Shown: piece by piece, positions 19,849-29,940 of the stretch
How positions within the stretch are numbered: the first letter of the stretch is position 1
How the letters are laid out: each line of letters opens with the position of its first letter
Source of the DNA: Galeruca laticollis
Lineage: Eukaryota; Arthropoda; Insecta; Coleoptera; Chrysomelidae
Direction: 5' to 3'
Assembly (NCBI GenBank): GCA_963921935.1
Contig: OY998176.1
Location: 45,471,813 to 45,535,812, forward strand
Length of the DNA stretch: 64,000 nucleotides
Translations under genes and position numbers: made by a program
The notes under the pieces: model-generated
The model's database searches: none
Told to the model about the DNA's origin: nothing
What the model saw: only the letters and a program-made list of their open reading frames with translations

Positions 19849-20829
19849 ATGCAACATTTTATATACCTTCGGTCTCACAGAACTAAAGCGGGTAACGAAG
19901 GGTTATATGAACTAACTAGTTTGATATATAGAGTTTCAACAATTTACGGAAATAAAAAGGTCGTTAAGTTTAAGAATCCTTACAATCAGTTAACAGGGAT
20001 ACAAGTAAGATTCGAAAATTCTAAGTTAATATTCGCTATTCATATACCAATAATTATAGATTTAGATTTTCTAACATACCATATAATTCCCTTATCATAT
20101 AAGAACTCCCTAATCATTCCGAAAACTCCATTCCTTATAATTGGTACTAAAATGCATCAACAAGAAGAAAAACTATGCCCATCCATCGAAGGTACATTTT
20201 TCTGCCAACGTCATGAAGACATTGTAAACGACACATGCACCATAGCCCTAATCCGAGCTGAACCGCCTTCATGGGAAACCAATCATGCAGTTCTACATCA
20301 TCATATAATAGAACAAATCAATAGCAAATTTTTACTACTACTACCTGCTGAAAATCCAGTGAAAATCACAATAAACTGCGAGAGAAATAGAATAGCAATG
20401 ATTAAACAAAACTCAATCTTGAAGATTCCAAAGGACTGTAGTGTAGCCGTAGAGGATTCTCTGTACAAAAACACAGAAGAAAGCATAAATGGAAACCCAC
20501 TAATAGTCCAAAATTAGAATGGAATCCATCGCTTCGAAGAAGAGGTCTATATCAAGATTTAACGCTGAAGTTACATTCAATAAATCTCGAAGCCATAAAT
20601 ACTCTTCGAGAACAAGCAAAATTCACCAAAAAAATACAAAATGAAGAAGTCCATCCCTTATTCAGGAATATACCCAGTTTGTCAGTTATTATAATAATAT
20701 CGATTATCCTCTACATATGGTACAGAAGAAGAATAAGACCCAAGAAAACAGAGCAACCCTCAGAAGACCATAATGAGCCCGAAAACAACCCTCCATCCGT
20801 ATTGTTTTCGCCAATGAGGGGAGGAGTTA
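19849..20829 (+). pseudogene. Errantivirus-like envelope glycoprotein, C-terminal part, frameshifted
   Basis: A 222-codon stretch (19849-20517) has Cys-bearing segments such as EEKLCPSIEGTFFC and a conserved hydrophobic core, in the position between pol and 3' LTR where errantiviruses carry env. It ends at a TAG; the remaining part continues in another frame (about 20515-20829) and contains a hydrophobic membrane anchor at about 20680-20725 followed by a basic tail YRRRIRPKK. The signal peptide and fusion-proximal N-terminal half are missing. In the family this protein allows enveloped particle transfer between cells; this copy is truncated and broken. I base the env call on position, Cys pattern and the anchor. 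Confidence 0.6.
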
Positions 20830-20830
20830 T
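20818..20830 (+). promoter_or_regulatory. Errantivirus-like polypurine tract
   Basis: GGGGAGGAGTTAT immediately precedes the 3' LTR, matching the GGGAGGAGT-type tracts of insect gypsy elements. Confidence 0.65.
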
Positions 20831-21039
20831 AGTTATATAACTATAATAGATGACATGTGAAATATATATAATAGATATTATTTATTTTATAAAATGATGA
20901 GTCAGTATTTGTAAACTTTCCTTATTACTGATTGTAATTTGAAAGTTCATTCCATGTACAGTTTCTGAGTTAACAACACATAATTGTATGTTAGTTAATA
21001 ATTTTTTTTAAAAATAACTGAGTATAAAGTTATTTAACT
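20831..21039 (+). repeat. Errantivirus-like 3' LTR
   Basis: 209 bp from AGTTATATAACTATAATAG to TTATTTAACT, followed by CACA. It matches the split 5' LTR with several differences, so the provirus is older than its nested insertions. 21044-21685 beyond it holds only weak coding-like sequence I cannot assign. Confidence 0.8.
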
Positions 21040-21685
21040 CACACGAAACAAATAAAAGAAGTGGTGAACAAATACAAATCAACCCTCCAGTTACTTTCTA
21101 GCGAAAAGCCCGTCCAATTACTCTCAATTCCATACACTTTTTAAAACAATTTTTCCTAGTCACTTTTTCAAAAAAAAATTCTAGACACCTTTTCAACCCC
21201 CAATTCAATTTCTCAGTCAGCGCAAACTAAACCATCCAACACACCCCCAACTCAGCCCTTAAGAGGAAACTAATCCTACACCAGGGCACCATTCTTGAAA
21301 ACGACAACCATCCAAAAAACCAAGCCATCCAACACAAATTCATTACGAATTTCTGTCTTTTTTAACATATATTCCAATCTACAGAAGTTCACTTTAACGC
21401 CGTGTGGTGATATATCGCTTAGCAACAGATCCCAATCTTGGAATTTTATAGTTACTTTTCCATGCTTGTATTGACACTGGCTATGTTAAAGGATCACTTT
21501 AAAGTTAGGTTAGTTTATAGCTTCCCATATTTTTATTATTATTATAAGTGTAGATATTTAATTACAATACGATTATAAATGCCACTAGAAACCAAAATAC
21601 GTACTTTTAAAAAATAGACATGGAAAATAGAGAATATTTAACTATAATTATTTCTTCTATTCTTAAAATAATTGTAAATATTTAA

Positions 21686-21870
21686 GATGAACCAAATAGA
21701 GACCATTCTGCAAAGAGGCATCGAGGTGTAAGCTACAGTGAGCAAGAAAAACAACTGCAGCTTAATTTAGATTTCCAAGAAAAGCACATAATTGAATGCA
21801 ACAAAACTGATGCGGTAGCGTGGAGAGAAAAGGAGGAAAATTGGAAGAGAATCATGTCGTCTTTTTGTTA
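21686..21870 (+). pseudogene. Myb/SANT-like (Myb_DNA-bind_5) exon
   Basis: The frame reads RHRGVSYSEQEKQLQLNLDF then EKHIIECNKTDAVAWREKEE and ENWKRIMSSF. This tryptophan and acidic pattern is that of the Myb/SANT-like domain (zeste-like, Pfam Myb_DNA-bind_5) found in transposon accessory genes and host regulators. It runs straight into TTA|GTAAGT, a good splice donor, at 21871. No start codon or following exon is clear; 22060-22145 contains the imperfect inverted pair GGAAAGTACTGTTTCTTCGGAC / GTCCGAAAAAACAGTTTCC. It is probably a fragment. Confidence 0.5.
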
Positions 21871-22346
21871 GTAAGTAATTGACAGTGTGAATAAGTAAAA
21901 TAACTTTCGTTTGAATATGCTTTTAATTTAACATATTTTATATAATATTTTGACACGTGTGTTGGCTCTTACTAGTTTTTACATTAGCAGCAACATACAC
22001 AATCGCAACGATAATATATATCGATCACATAGTTGCCGTGTTTTAACAGAAGTAGAAATAGTAATTTACGTAACAAGTCCGGAAAGTACTGTTTCTTCGG
22101 ACGAATAGACAGGATTCTAGGACGAGCCGCAGGTGAGTCCGAAAAAACAGTTTCCGGTCGTATAAAGTACATTATTTTTCGGCAACAGTGTGGATTAGTT
22201 ATCAACATTGATATAAAAATAAGTAAAGAATTTCTTTATATTATTTATTTATAGAACCAAATTAGGAACATTGTAATCCTTACATTCTAATTCTTGCTTA
22301 TATTTATATTGAAATTTGACCAATTGGTTATAACAAACGGGTTCAA

Positions 22347-24345
22347 TTAACCATACAAACTTTTAAAAATAAAATATTCTATTATTAAGATGTCAAATTG
22401 GTAAGTTGTTATGTCTGATAGAATTAACATTGTTTGGATATTTTTCCTTTCTGCAAATTTCAGTGTTTCATTTATCGCTAGAATCTCCGCAGTGCATATG
22501 CAAGTGTCATCTCTGTCTTTTTTAAAATCCTGTTTGTAAGCTAGGACAGAACACCCCAATTCCACATTTCTTGGTTATTGGATCTAATGAGGCATCTCTG
22601 TACATTGTAGTAAAATTCTCAAATTTCCTACTGAGTATATCTGTTAACTTTGTTTTGCATGATGAGTCACCTTTTGTTAATTTTGAATCATCCATTTTAT
22701 TTCTTTTACTTGAGCTTCATATGTTCCTTCGTAACAGGGTAATTTATTAGTTCTTTCCAAGTCTCCTATGAACATTAGAGCATGGTCGAATCCTTCTATT
22801 AATGTTGGTGGAGGTCGGGTTTGCCAATATCTCGGAGATTCATTATATAATTCATAGAATTTCATGAGGCTAGCAGCTGTTGTGCCGTTTTCTTGTGCCA
22901 TCCACTTCAGTGACGATTTTGCATATATCCATAAACTCCTGTCCTGTAATGGCATCTCTGCTGTTTCTCCCAATAATACATTAGTAGGGGTGCTTCTCAT
23001 GCATCCTGTTACTATACGTAGTGCTTGGAATTGTATTATATCTAACTTTTTCATATTAGTGTTGGTCCATAGTCAAGATGAGATCTAACAATTGTTTTAT
23101 ATACATTCAGTAGAATTTTAGGATCTACGGCGCCCCACCCGACTCTGATTAAGGCTTTCATTACGTTTATTCCTTTTGTTGCATATACTCGTATGTTCTA
23201 TATGTTTTGTCCAATTTAACCAGCTATCAAATATTATTCCCAGGTATTTTGTTTCCTTAACCCATTCAATAATCTCTCCGTTTATGGTTAAGTTGGGTGG
23301 TGCCCTTCTTAGGTCTCCTCATGCAAGCACCATGGCCTTTGATTTGGTGGGCGACACTGAAAATCCACGTTCAATTAGCCAATTCCATATTTTATTTAGT
23401 GTTTGTATTTTTTGAATTTATGTCTCCAAATTCTGGTTGCTGCACCATTCCAAAGTGTCATCTGCAAATTGACTTATATTCACTTCATCTTCCATAGTTT
23501 CTGCTAGTGGTGCTATGTACAGTGGCGATCTTTGAAGAAGTCCTTTGTTCGTCCATTGTGGTCCTACTGTTTTATTCGAGTTTGGAGACCTAATATAGAT
23601 TTCTCTTTGTTTTAGAAGGTTATGAATGAATGTTATAATATCTGAATTTAGCTTGATCTTGTTAAGATATTCTACCATGTTGGGAATTAGTACGTTATGA
23701 TACTCTGCTAAAATGTCCAAAAATACTGTTACTACTTTCTTGTTTACCGTAATATTGGAATATATTTCAGTGGTTAATCTCGCTGTACATTCTTGGACCC
23801 CTTTGCCTGCTCGGAAACCATATTGCTCTTTTGTTAGCAACTCTTATTTGCTTTCTATATGGTATTCCAACCTCGATTTGATCATTGCTTCCATAATTAA
23901 AAATTTCCATTAAGTTCTTTCCCCTTGAGTTTGCAATTCCTGAGCCCATTGCTGGGTGTTGGCCATTCAAATATCCCATTAAAATAAACGGTTGCTCCAG
24001 TTGGTTAAAAATGTCTGCATATTGCATACAATTAATAGGTATGTTTGGTGGGCAGTACAATTGTAACTATTGTTAAATCATTGACCTTTGTAGCTAATAT
24101 TTGACATTTTTCAGGAATATTTAATTGAAGGTTCTTAATGGAATATTTATGAGGATTGCAATACCCCCATACCCATCCTGTCTTATGGTTGTGAAATTTA
24201 CAATATTCAGTCTCTTTGTCCTGTCGTGTTTCATTTAATATCAGAATATCTGCCTGATACTGAGAGAGAAGAATTTTTATTCAGTCAAACCTTGCAAGTG
24301 CACTGCAGAAATTCCACTGTATGATTTTTATTTTGTTTAGTTCTA
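22347..24345 (-). pseudogene. Non-LTR retrotransposon ORF2 with RNase H, decayed
   Basis: Read on the minus strand: an endonuclease start (QWNFCSALARFD, about 24320, then SQYQADILILNETR), endonuclease core FILMGYLNGQHPAMGSGIAN (about 23990-23930), RT with QYGFRAGKGVQECTARL (about 23830), the palm motif QFADDTLEW (about 23470), a thumb/connection segment ALRIVTGCMRSTPTN (about 23020), and RNase H with CICTAEILAINETLKFAERK (about 22500). The RNase H domain points to the I/R1/LOA group rather than Jockey or RTE. Stops and shifts separate every block. ORF1 lies upstream on the same strand, split by the BEL element. Confidence 0.8.
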
Positions 24346-24923
24346 TTAAAATGTGGATTCCGCGCCATCTGAGACAGCGGGACTTTTAGGGTTTTCATTA
24401 GATTGCCTGGTATTGTTGGTGTCAGTGATGTTATATTCATTAGTTACCATTGTCTGTGTTGCTTCTATAACTTTATCAATTTCTTGTTGTGTTAGCGTTG
24501 TCTGTCTTAATATATGTTTTAAAAATTCGCTGATTGGTACTATTTCTTCATCCATTTGTACTGTATCCTCTTTATTTGTATTCTCCAGTGATGTGTGACT
24601 GTTATCTCTATTGTTTAGAGTTCTACATGGTGTTGGGAATAGGCAGTTATTGTGAGCTATTTTATCATATTGTTTCCCCGGAGATGTGGCTATACGTTTT
24701 CTTGGGGATTGGGCCATATGGGAATATGTTTTTGATGTTGTGCTGTGCTGTCGTCTCTCTGCAACTGTGATTATATTATTTTGGTCATTACTGTTTGTAG
24801 GCATGCTAGGAAAAGCAATCCTGTTATACACGAATTCGTTTTATCTTTGGTTACCTGCCCTTGGGATTATTTTACTTGCTTCAAAGAAATATATGTTTTC
24901 ATATGTCATCAGTTCTTTGATCT
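24346..24923 (-). pseudogene. Non-LTR ORF1, C-terminal part
   Basis: The frame from 24923 reads IKELMTYENIYFFEASKIIP, then, after a stop, the 161-codon stretch ending SPAVSDGAESTF at 24346. It is rich in Ser, Thr, Asn and Gln as usual for ORF1 tails. The upstream part continues at 31701-32320 on the other side of the BEL element, in register across the GATCT duplication. Confidence 0.7.
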
Positions 24924-25303
24924 TGTTAAGTTTATATTTGTTCTATATTTTTTGTTATATTATGAAAAGGCAACAGTGTCAGCCGAGTGCTGTCAACCTG
25001 TATTTATTGTTAAAGAAAACTTTTTTATCGACTGTCGATTGTGTTGGCAAGCGAGTTGTGAAAAAATAAAAAAAAGTTGTTATGTAATGTCAATAGAAAC
25101 AGAACGTCATGAAAAATATATATATGTCACGGTAAACGAATAAATAAAATTTTTATAGAAAGTATTGGATTTTCGTCACGAATTTATGTATAATCATTCA
25201 CATAACAGTTCCTTCATCCACACAGCCATTTATTTATTGCTCTCTTTGAGCTGGTCCTTCGTTTACAGCCGTTATACAAAAAGTCATGCCACGATATTAA
25301 ACA
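24924..25303 (+). repeat. BEL/Pao 5' LTR
   Basis: 380 bp. It is followed at once by TGGAAGCTTCGAGCCAG, the likely primer-binding site; the leader then runs to 25721 without another feature. Confidence 0.9.
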
Positions 25304-25721
25304 TGGAAGCTTCGAGCCAGATTTGAAACTACAGCGACCTGGTGGACCTGGAGGAACATATATAGAAACAATAATGCCGGTGAGCTCGTTCTAATTATTT
25401 AACCGCTTTAATTCCTGCCAATCATTCCTTTCCTTTAAAGTGTGTAAAATCAGCTTAGCCTCTATCGTATCGTATCGTACGTTTTCTCGTTATTAATTGA
25501 TTTTAAATCGATAATTTAAATCAATCGCACGTCTTAACTTAGTATAAAAGTAATAATTACATCGTTATTTGTTAATTCAAGTAATAGTGACATTCCTGTC
25601 AAACATTAATTCGCAAATTAAACACGCTTCTAAGATACTCGTTTCTAAAGAAAAAATAATTCTCGTTATTGTTTAGGATATTTATACATTATAAACGTAA
25701 ATTAGCTATCATTCTCGTCAT

Positions 25722-26397
25722 ATGCCAAGAAAAATGCCGCGAAAGAATCAAAAAAACTGTAACATAGATGTTAGCTCTGATGAAGTTGAAATTTCAGAAT
25801 TATCGCACGTAAGACAGGTTATTAGGGATAGATTAGATCGGTTTTCAAATTATTTATCGCAAAATGAAGAAAACCTTGACCAATTTCAAATCGAATGTCG
25901 ATTAAAAGGCGTCGAAGACGATTTTTTAGAGTTTGATAGGGTCCAAACGCGTTTAGAATATTTAGATTCCAATGAAAAGGCTAATAGGTTAGACACCGAA
26001 TCGTTATTTTACATGGAAATTTCTAAATCAAAAAAGATTATTGCTAAATTTCATCAATTAAATGATTTCAATATAAAACAGTCTCAATTTCAAACTACTT
26101 TTAGTCCTAATTTACAAAATAAAAGCGTTGTTGCCAATCTTCCTGATTTAAATTTGCCCAAATTTTACGGAAAATATGAAACCTGGTTTAGTTTTCGCGA
26201 TCAATTTGAAGCTTTGGTAGAAAACCGACAGGATATTAGCGAGGTGTCAAAATTAATGTATTTAAAATCATGTTGTCAGGATGACGCATTGAAACTGATA
26301 GAAAATTTGGATTTAACGGCCAACAATTGCCTTTGACTTATTAAGAAAACGATATGAAAATCGTAGAGCTATTATAAACACGCACGTATGTCAATTA
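25722..26397 (+). pseudogene. BEL/Pao gag, DUF1759 type, frameshifted
   Basis: MPRKMPRKNQ opens a 204-codon frame with the DUF1759 hallmark NLPKFYGKYETWFSFRDQFEALV (about residues 145-170). At about 26325-26336 a one-base shift ends the frame in NNCL, while the continuation FDLLRKRYENRRAIINTHV is readable in the next frame and runs into the long pol frame. This frame therefore has no real start at 26398. Gag builds the particle. A programmed shift is possible but the position inside the conserved gag core makes a mutation more likely. Confidence 0.8.
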
Positions 26398-29300
26398 TTG
26401 TTCGAATTACCGAACATTACACGAGAATCTTCATCGATGTTAAGAAAATTGTTAGATTTATTATATCAACATTTATCTGCATTGGAAAAATTGCAATTAC
26501 CTGTTAAAATGTGGGACGCTTTATTGATTCCAATAATTTTGCAAAAATTAGATGACCGAACGAAAAAGGAATGGGAAAACAAACAAAATGATCAAAGTTT
26601 GCCAACAATGTCAGAATTCACTGAATTTCTAACAAAAAAGTGCTTCACTTTAGAAGCCGTTCATTCTATGGATAGTTTAAAACACAATAATTCAAATGAA
26701 TTCACTTCTTCACGTATTAAAACACCATTCAGAAAACAAAACACAAACTTAAGGATAGTGGGACATGTTCAATCACCTATAAACACATCAAATGAAAACA
26801 CATGTTTAACTTGTAATAAAAATCATTTTATTTATCAATGTCCAAAATTTATTAATTTAAATATTAAGGAAAAATATCAGGAATTATATAAACACAAATT
26901 ATGCACCAACTGTTTAAGATCTGGTCATTTTAAACAAGATTGTTTATCCAGAGGATGTAAAAAGTGTGATTTAAAACATAACACCGCATTACACGTAGAC
27001 AATTACAGACAATTTCAACAAAACATTCAAAATCCGATACAACGTTCACAATATGGCAACGCTGCCTCGCAACAACCATCGTCGCGTCAGGCGTATGCGC
27101 AGCCAAGAGAATCAGCCGATTCGAGGGTCAATCAGCAAACAAGCACGTTCTGCGCTCCTGGTCAAAATGAAACGTCACAACACTCAAGACCTACTATATC
27201 GACAAGAAGCCAGAATATATCATCAGAAATAAATCAATCAGATGAAAATTATACACAAAATGGTAATTTCGACGAAGAAAATATACAAGCAACCCACACG
27301 TACACGATTATTGATTCGAATCAAGTTTTATTATCCACTGCAACGGTTCTTATTCAAAACGATAGTAAAAAATGGATTAAATGTACTGCGTTACTCGACT
27401 CAGGTAGTCAATCGAACTTAATTAGTGAAACTTTAGTAGAAAAATTAAGCCTAAAATGTCAAAAAATTGATATACCGTTAGCTGGAATAAATCAAATCGA
27501 AACGAAAATAAATTATAGAACATGTGCAAAGATTAAATCAAAAAATGGAGACTTTGAATTAAACTTACAATTTTTGGTTTTATCTCAAATTACTTCAAAA
27601 TTACCGTTAATTAATTTTGATAAAACCCTATTAAAGTTACCAAAAGGACTCGAACTAGCAGATGAACAATTTAACGTACCAAAAAAGATAGATTTATTAC
27701 TCGGAGCAGGTATTTTCTTTGACTTATTAAAAGAAGGTAAATTAAAATTAGGAGAAAATAAACCTATACTACAAGAAACATCTTTGGGATGGATCATAAG
27801 CGGAAATCTTCATTTAAATAAGGAATCAAATAAAATGCAAGTTTGTAACGTTAATACAAAAATATCGAATAAGCAATTAAATGATACTTTAACCAAAATT
27901 TGGCAAATTGAAGAGCTGGATGCTAAAATTTTGTTGTCAAAAAGTGATCAGTATTGTGAAGAATATTTTAAGGCAACCACAAAACGAGACGAACGCGGAA
28001 AATTTATCGTAAAATACCCTTTTAATCCAGAATGCCATGATTTATTGGGAAATACAAAAATTATGGCTTTGAATCGTTTTAAAAATTTGGAAGTACGTCT
28101 TGGAAAAAATGACTGTTTAAAATCGCAATATATCAATTTCATGCGAGACTATGAAAACATGGGACACATGACATTTAAAGGATTATTAGAATCGGACACT
28201 TCAATAGAAGGACAAACATTTTTCTTACCGCATACCGCTGTTTTGAGAGACTCGGCAGTTACCACGAAATGCAGAGTTGTTTTCGATGCAAGCGCAAGGT
28301 CAAGTACAAATATTTCATTCAATGATTTAATTTTAGCAGGCCCGACTATTCAGGAGGATTTATATTCCATTTTGCTCAGATTACGTTTAAGAGCTTATGT
28401 TTTGAGCGCTGATATAAAAATGATGTATAGATGCATAGATATAGATCCAAGCGAACGTTGTTTTCAGAAAATAATCTGGCGAGAAAAACCAGATGAACCT
28501 ATCAAAATTTATGAACTTAACACGGTTACGTATGGCACCTCAAGTGCACCGTTTCAAGCGACACGCTGTTTAAAAGAGTTAGCGTTACAGAATAAATTAG
28601 AATATCCACGAACATCGCAAATTATTGAAAAATGTTTTTACATGGACGATTTATTAACCAGTGTAGATTCTAAACAAGAAGCTATAGAAATTTACCATGA
28701 GTTATCAAAAATATTAACGGGCGCAAATTTTGAATTAAGGAAATGGTCATCAAACAACAAATCAGTTTTAACTTATATAAATAATTCAGTCAGCAGTCAA
28801 GATGAAAATTTTGTATTATTTCAAGATGAAAAACAATTAAAAACATTAGGAATAATTTGGGACGCTAATGAGGATGTATTAAGATACTCATTAAAGCTAG
28901 ATGTAAATGAAAAAAGTATTACCAAACGCTCGATTCTGTCGTTAATTGCCCAAATTTTTGATCCGTTGGGTTTGATCAGTCCAGCGATAATTAAAGCGAA
29001 ATTAATTTTGCAACAACTTTGGCATCTAAAATTAGATTGGGATGAAAATGTACCTGCAGAACTAAAAAATATATGGCTCGAATTTGTCACACAAATTGGT
29101 TATTTAAATGAAGTAAAATTTAATAGGCACGTCTTGTTAACAAACGCAAAAATAATTGAAATATATGGTTTCTGTGACAGTTCTGAAAAAGCATATGGCG
29201 CGTGCGTATATTTATCATCTACAGTGAATGGCAAAAAAGAAATAACATTGTTTACAGCAAAGTCTCGAGTTGCTCCACTTAAAAAACAAACATTACCACG

Positions 29301-29940
29301 TTTAGAGCTATTAGGTGCTCTTTTATTAGCTGAGTTAATTTTTAAAATAAAAAATACCTTAGACATTCATATTGACAAAATAACGTATTTTACAGATTCG
29401 ACGATTGTATTAGCATGGTTAAAGATTGAACCTTGTAAGTTAAAAACGTTTGTTGCAAACCGCGTAATAAAAATTACTGAAATTTCAAACGTGAATAATT
29501 GGAAACACGTAAACACAAAGTATAACGCCGCAGATATAATTTCTCGAGGATTAAGTCCTAAAGAATTGCTCGAACATAAGTCTTGGATAAACGGGCCCGA
29601 ATTTTTAAAGAGCAACTTAATTTACAAACATGATCGTGAATCTAATTTTAATGATGTTCAAAATTTACTCGAATTAAAAAATCAACCAATTTCATTAATA
29701 ATTCAAGAACAAAAAACCGAATTTGACATTTTTCAAAAATATTCAAATTTTTATAAATTATTAAACGTGGCAGCTTATATTTTACGTTTTAAAAATCGTT
29801 GTTTAAATAAAGAAAAGCTCAACAATAACGTTAAGTCTCAGGTGTTAACTACCCAAGAGTTGAGTGAAGCACAAAACAAATTAATCAAATTAGCTCAAAA
29901 TGAAATATTTAAACAAGAAATTGTAGATCTTACAAGTTGA
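26398..29940 (+). CDS. BEL/Pao gag C-terminus, protease, RT and RNase H
   Basis: An 1180-codon open stretch. Zinc knuckles CLTCNKNHFIYQC (about residue 136) and CTNCLRSGHFKQDC (about 168), then a Gln/Ser-rich linker, aspartic protease LLDSGSQSNLI (about 332), the DUF1758-like part GINQIETKINYR, RT of the Pao type with TTKCRVVFDASARSS (about 620) and CFYMDDLLTS (about 745), and RNase H with GFCDSSEKAYGACVYL (about 923) and FTDSTIVLAWLK. It is cut short by a single TGA at 29938-29940; the integrase follows in the same frame. The true upstream boundary is the shifted gag frame, not a start codon here. Confidence 0.93.
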   Translation: MFELPNITRESSSMLRKLLDLLYQHLSALEKLQLPVKMWDALLIPIILQKLDDRTKKEWENKQNDQSLPTMSEFTEFLTKKCFTLEAVHSMDSLKHNNSNEFTSSRIKTPFRKQNTNLRIVGHVQSPINTSNENTCLTCNKNHFIYQCPKFINLNIKEKYQELYKHKLCTNCLRSGHFKQDCLSRGCKKCDLKHNTALHVDNYRQFQQNIQNPIQRSQYGNAASQQPSSRQAYAQPRESADSRVNQQTSTFCAPGQNETSQHSRPTISTRSQNISSEINQSDENYTQNGNFDEENIQATHTYTIIDSNQVLLSTATVLIQNDSKKWIKCTALLDSGSQSNLISETLVEKLSLKCQKIDIPLAGINQIETKINYRTCAKIKSKNGDFELNLQFLVLSQITSKLPLINFDKTLLKLPKGLELADEQFNVPKKIDLLLGAGIFFDLLKEGKLKLGENKPILQETSLGWIISGNLHLNKESNKMQVCNVNTKISNKQLNDTLTKIWQIEELDAKILLSKSDQYCEEYFKATTKRDERGKFIVKYPFNPECHDLLGNTKIMALNRFKNLEVRLGKNDCLKSQYINFMRDYENMGHMTFKGLLESDTSIEGQTFFLPHTAVLRDSAVTTKCRVVFDASARSSTNISFNDLILAGPTIQEDLYSILLRLRLRAYVLSADIKMMYRCIDIDPSERCFQKIIWREKPDEPIKIYELNTVTYGTSSAPFQATRCLKELALQNKLEYPRTSQIIEKCFYMDDLLTSVDSKQEAIEIYHELSKILTGANFELRKWSSNNKSVLTYINNSVSSQDENFVLFQDEKQLKTLGIIWDANEDVLRYSLKLDVNEKSITKRSILSLIAQIFDPLGLISPAIIKAKLILQQLWHLKLDWDENVPAELKNIWLEFVTQIGYLNEVKFNRHVLLTNAKIIEIYGFCDSSEKAYGACVYLSSTVNGKKEITLFTAKSRVAPLKKQTLPRLELLGALLLAELIFKIKNTLDIHIDKITYFTDSTIVLAWLKIEPCKLKTFVANRVIKITEISNVNNWKHVNTKYNAADIISRGLSPKELLEHKSWINGPEFLKSNLIYKHDRESNFNDVQNLLELKNQPISLIIQEQKTEFDIFQKYSNFYKLLNVAAYILRFKNRCLNKEKLNNNVKSQVLTTQELSEAQNKLIKLAQNEIFKQEIVDLTS

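Larger units (their letters stand above)
3117..21039 (+). mobile_element. Errantivirus-like gypsy provirus, heavily nested and broken
   Basis: LTR sequence starting AG(G/T)TA(C/T)ATAACTATAATAGATGAC and ending TTATTTAACT is found at 3117-3147 plus 6550-6715 (5' LTR, split) and at 20831-21039 (3' LTR). Between them in order are a primer-binding site, gag, protease, RT/RNase H and an env-like frame, all on the plus strand. The integrase region is missing: pol fades out near 15115-15318 and env resumes after 19640. Insertions are the Penelope pair and mariner (in the 5' LTR), copia (in RT), and a block of piggyBac, Penelope-tail and satellite DNA replacing integrase. Stops and frameshifts in gag, pol and env mean the provirus is defective. 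The outline rests on matching LTRs and the CACA duplication, both visible directly. Confidence 0.85.

Noticed and set aside
22033..22254. 73-codon frame MPCFNRSRNSN as a second Myb exon
   Set aside because: No acceptor site or shared motif could be tied to the exon at 21686-21870; only an imperfect inverted pair is visible.
27585..29615. Several minus-strand frames inside the BEL pol region
   Set aside because: Shadows of the long plus-strand pol frame.
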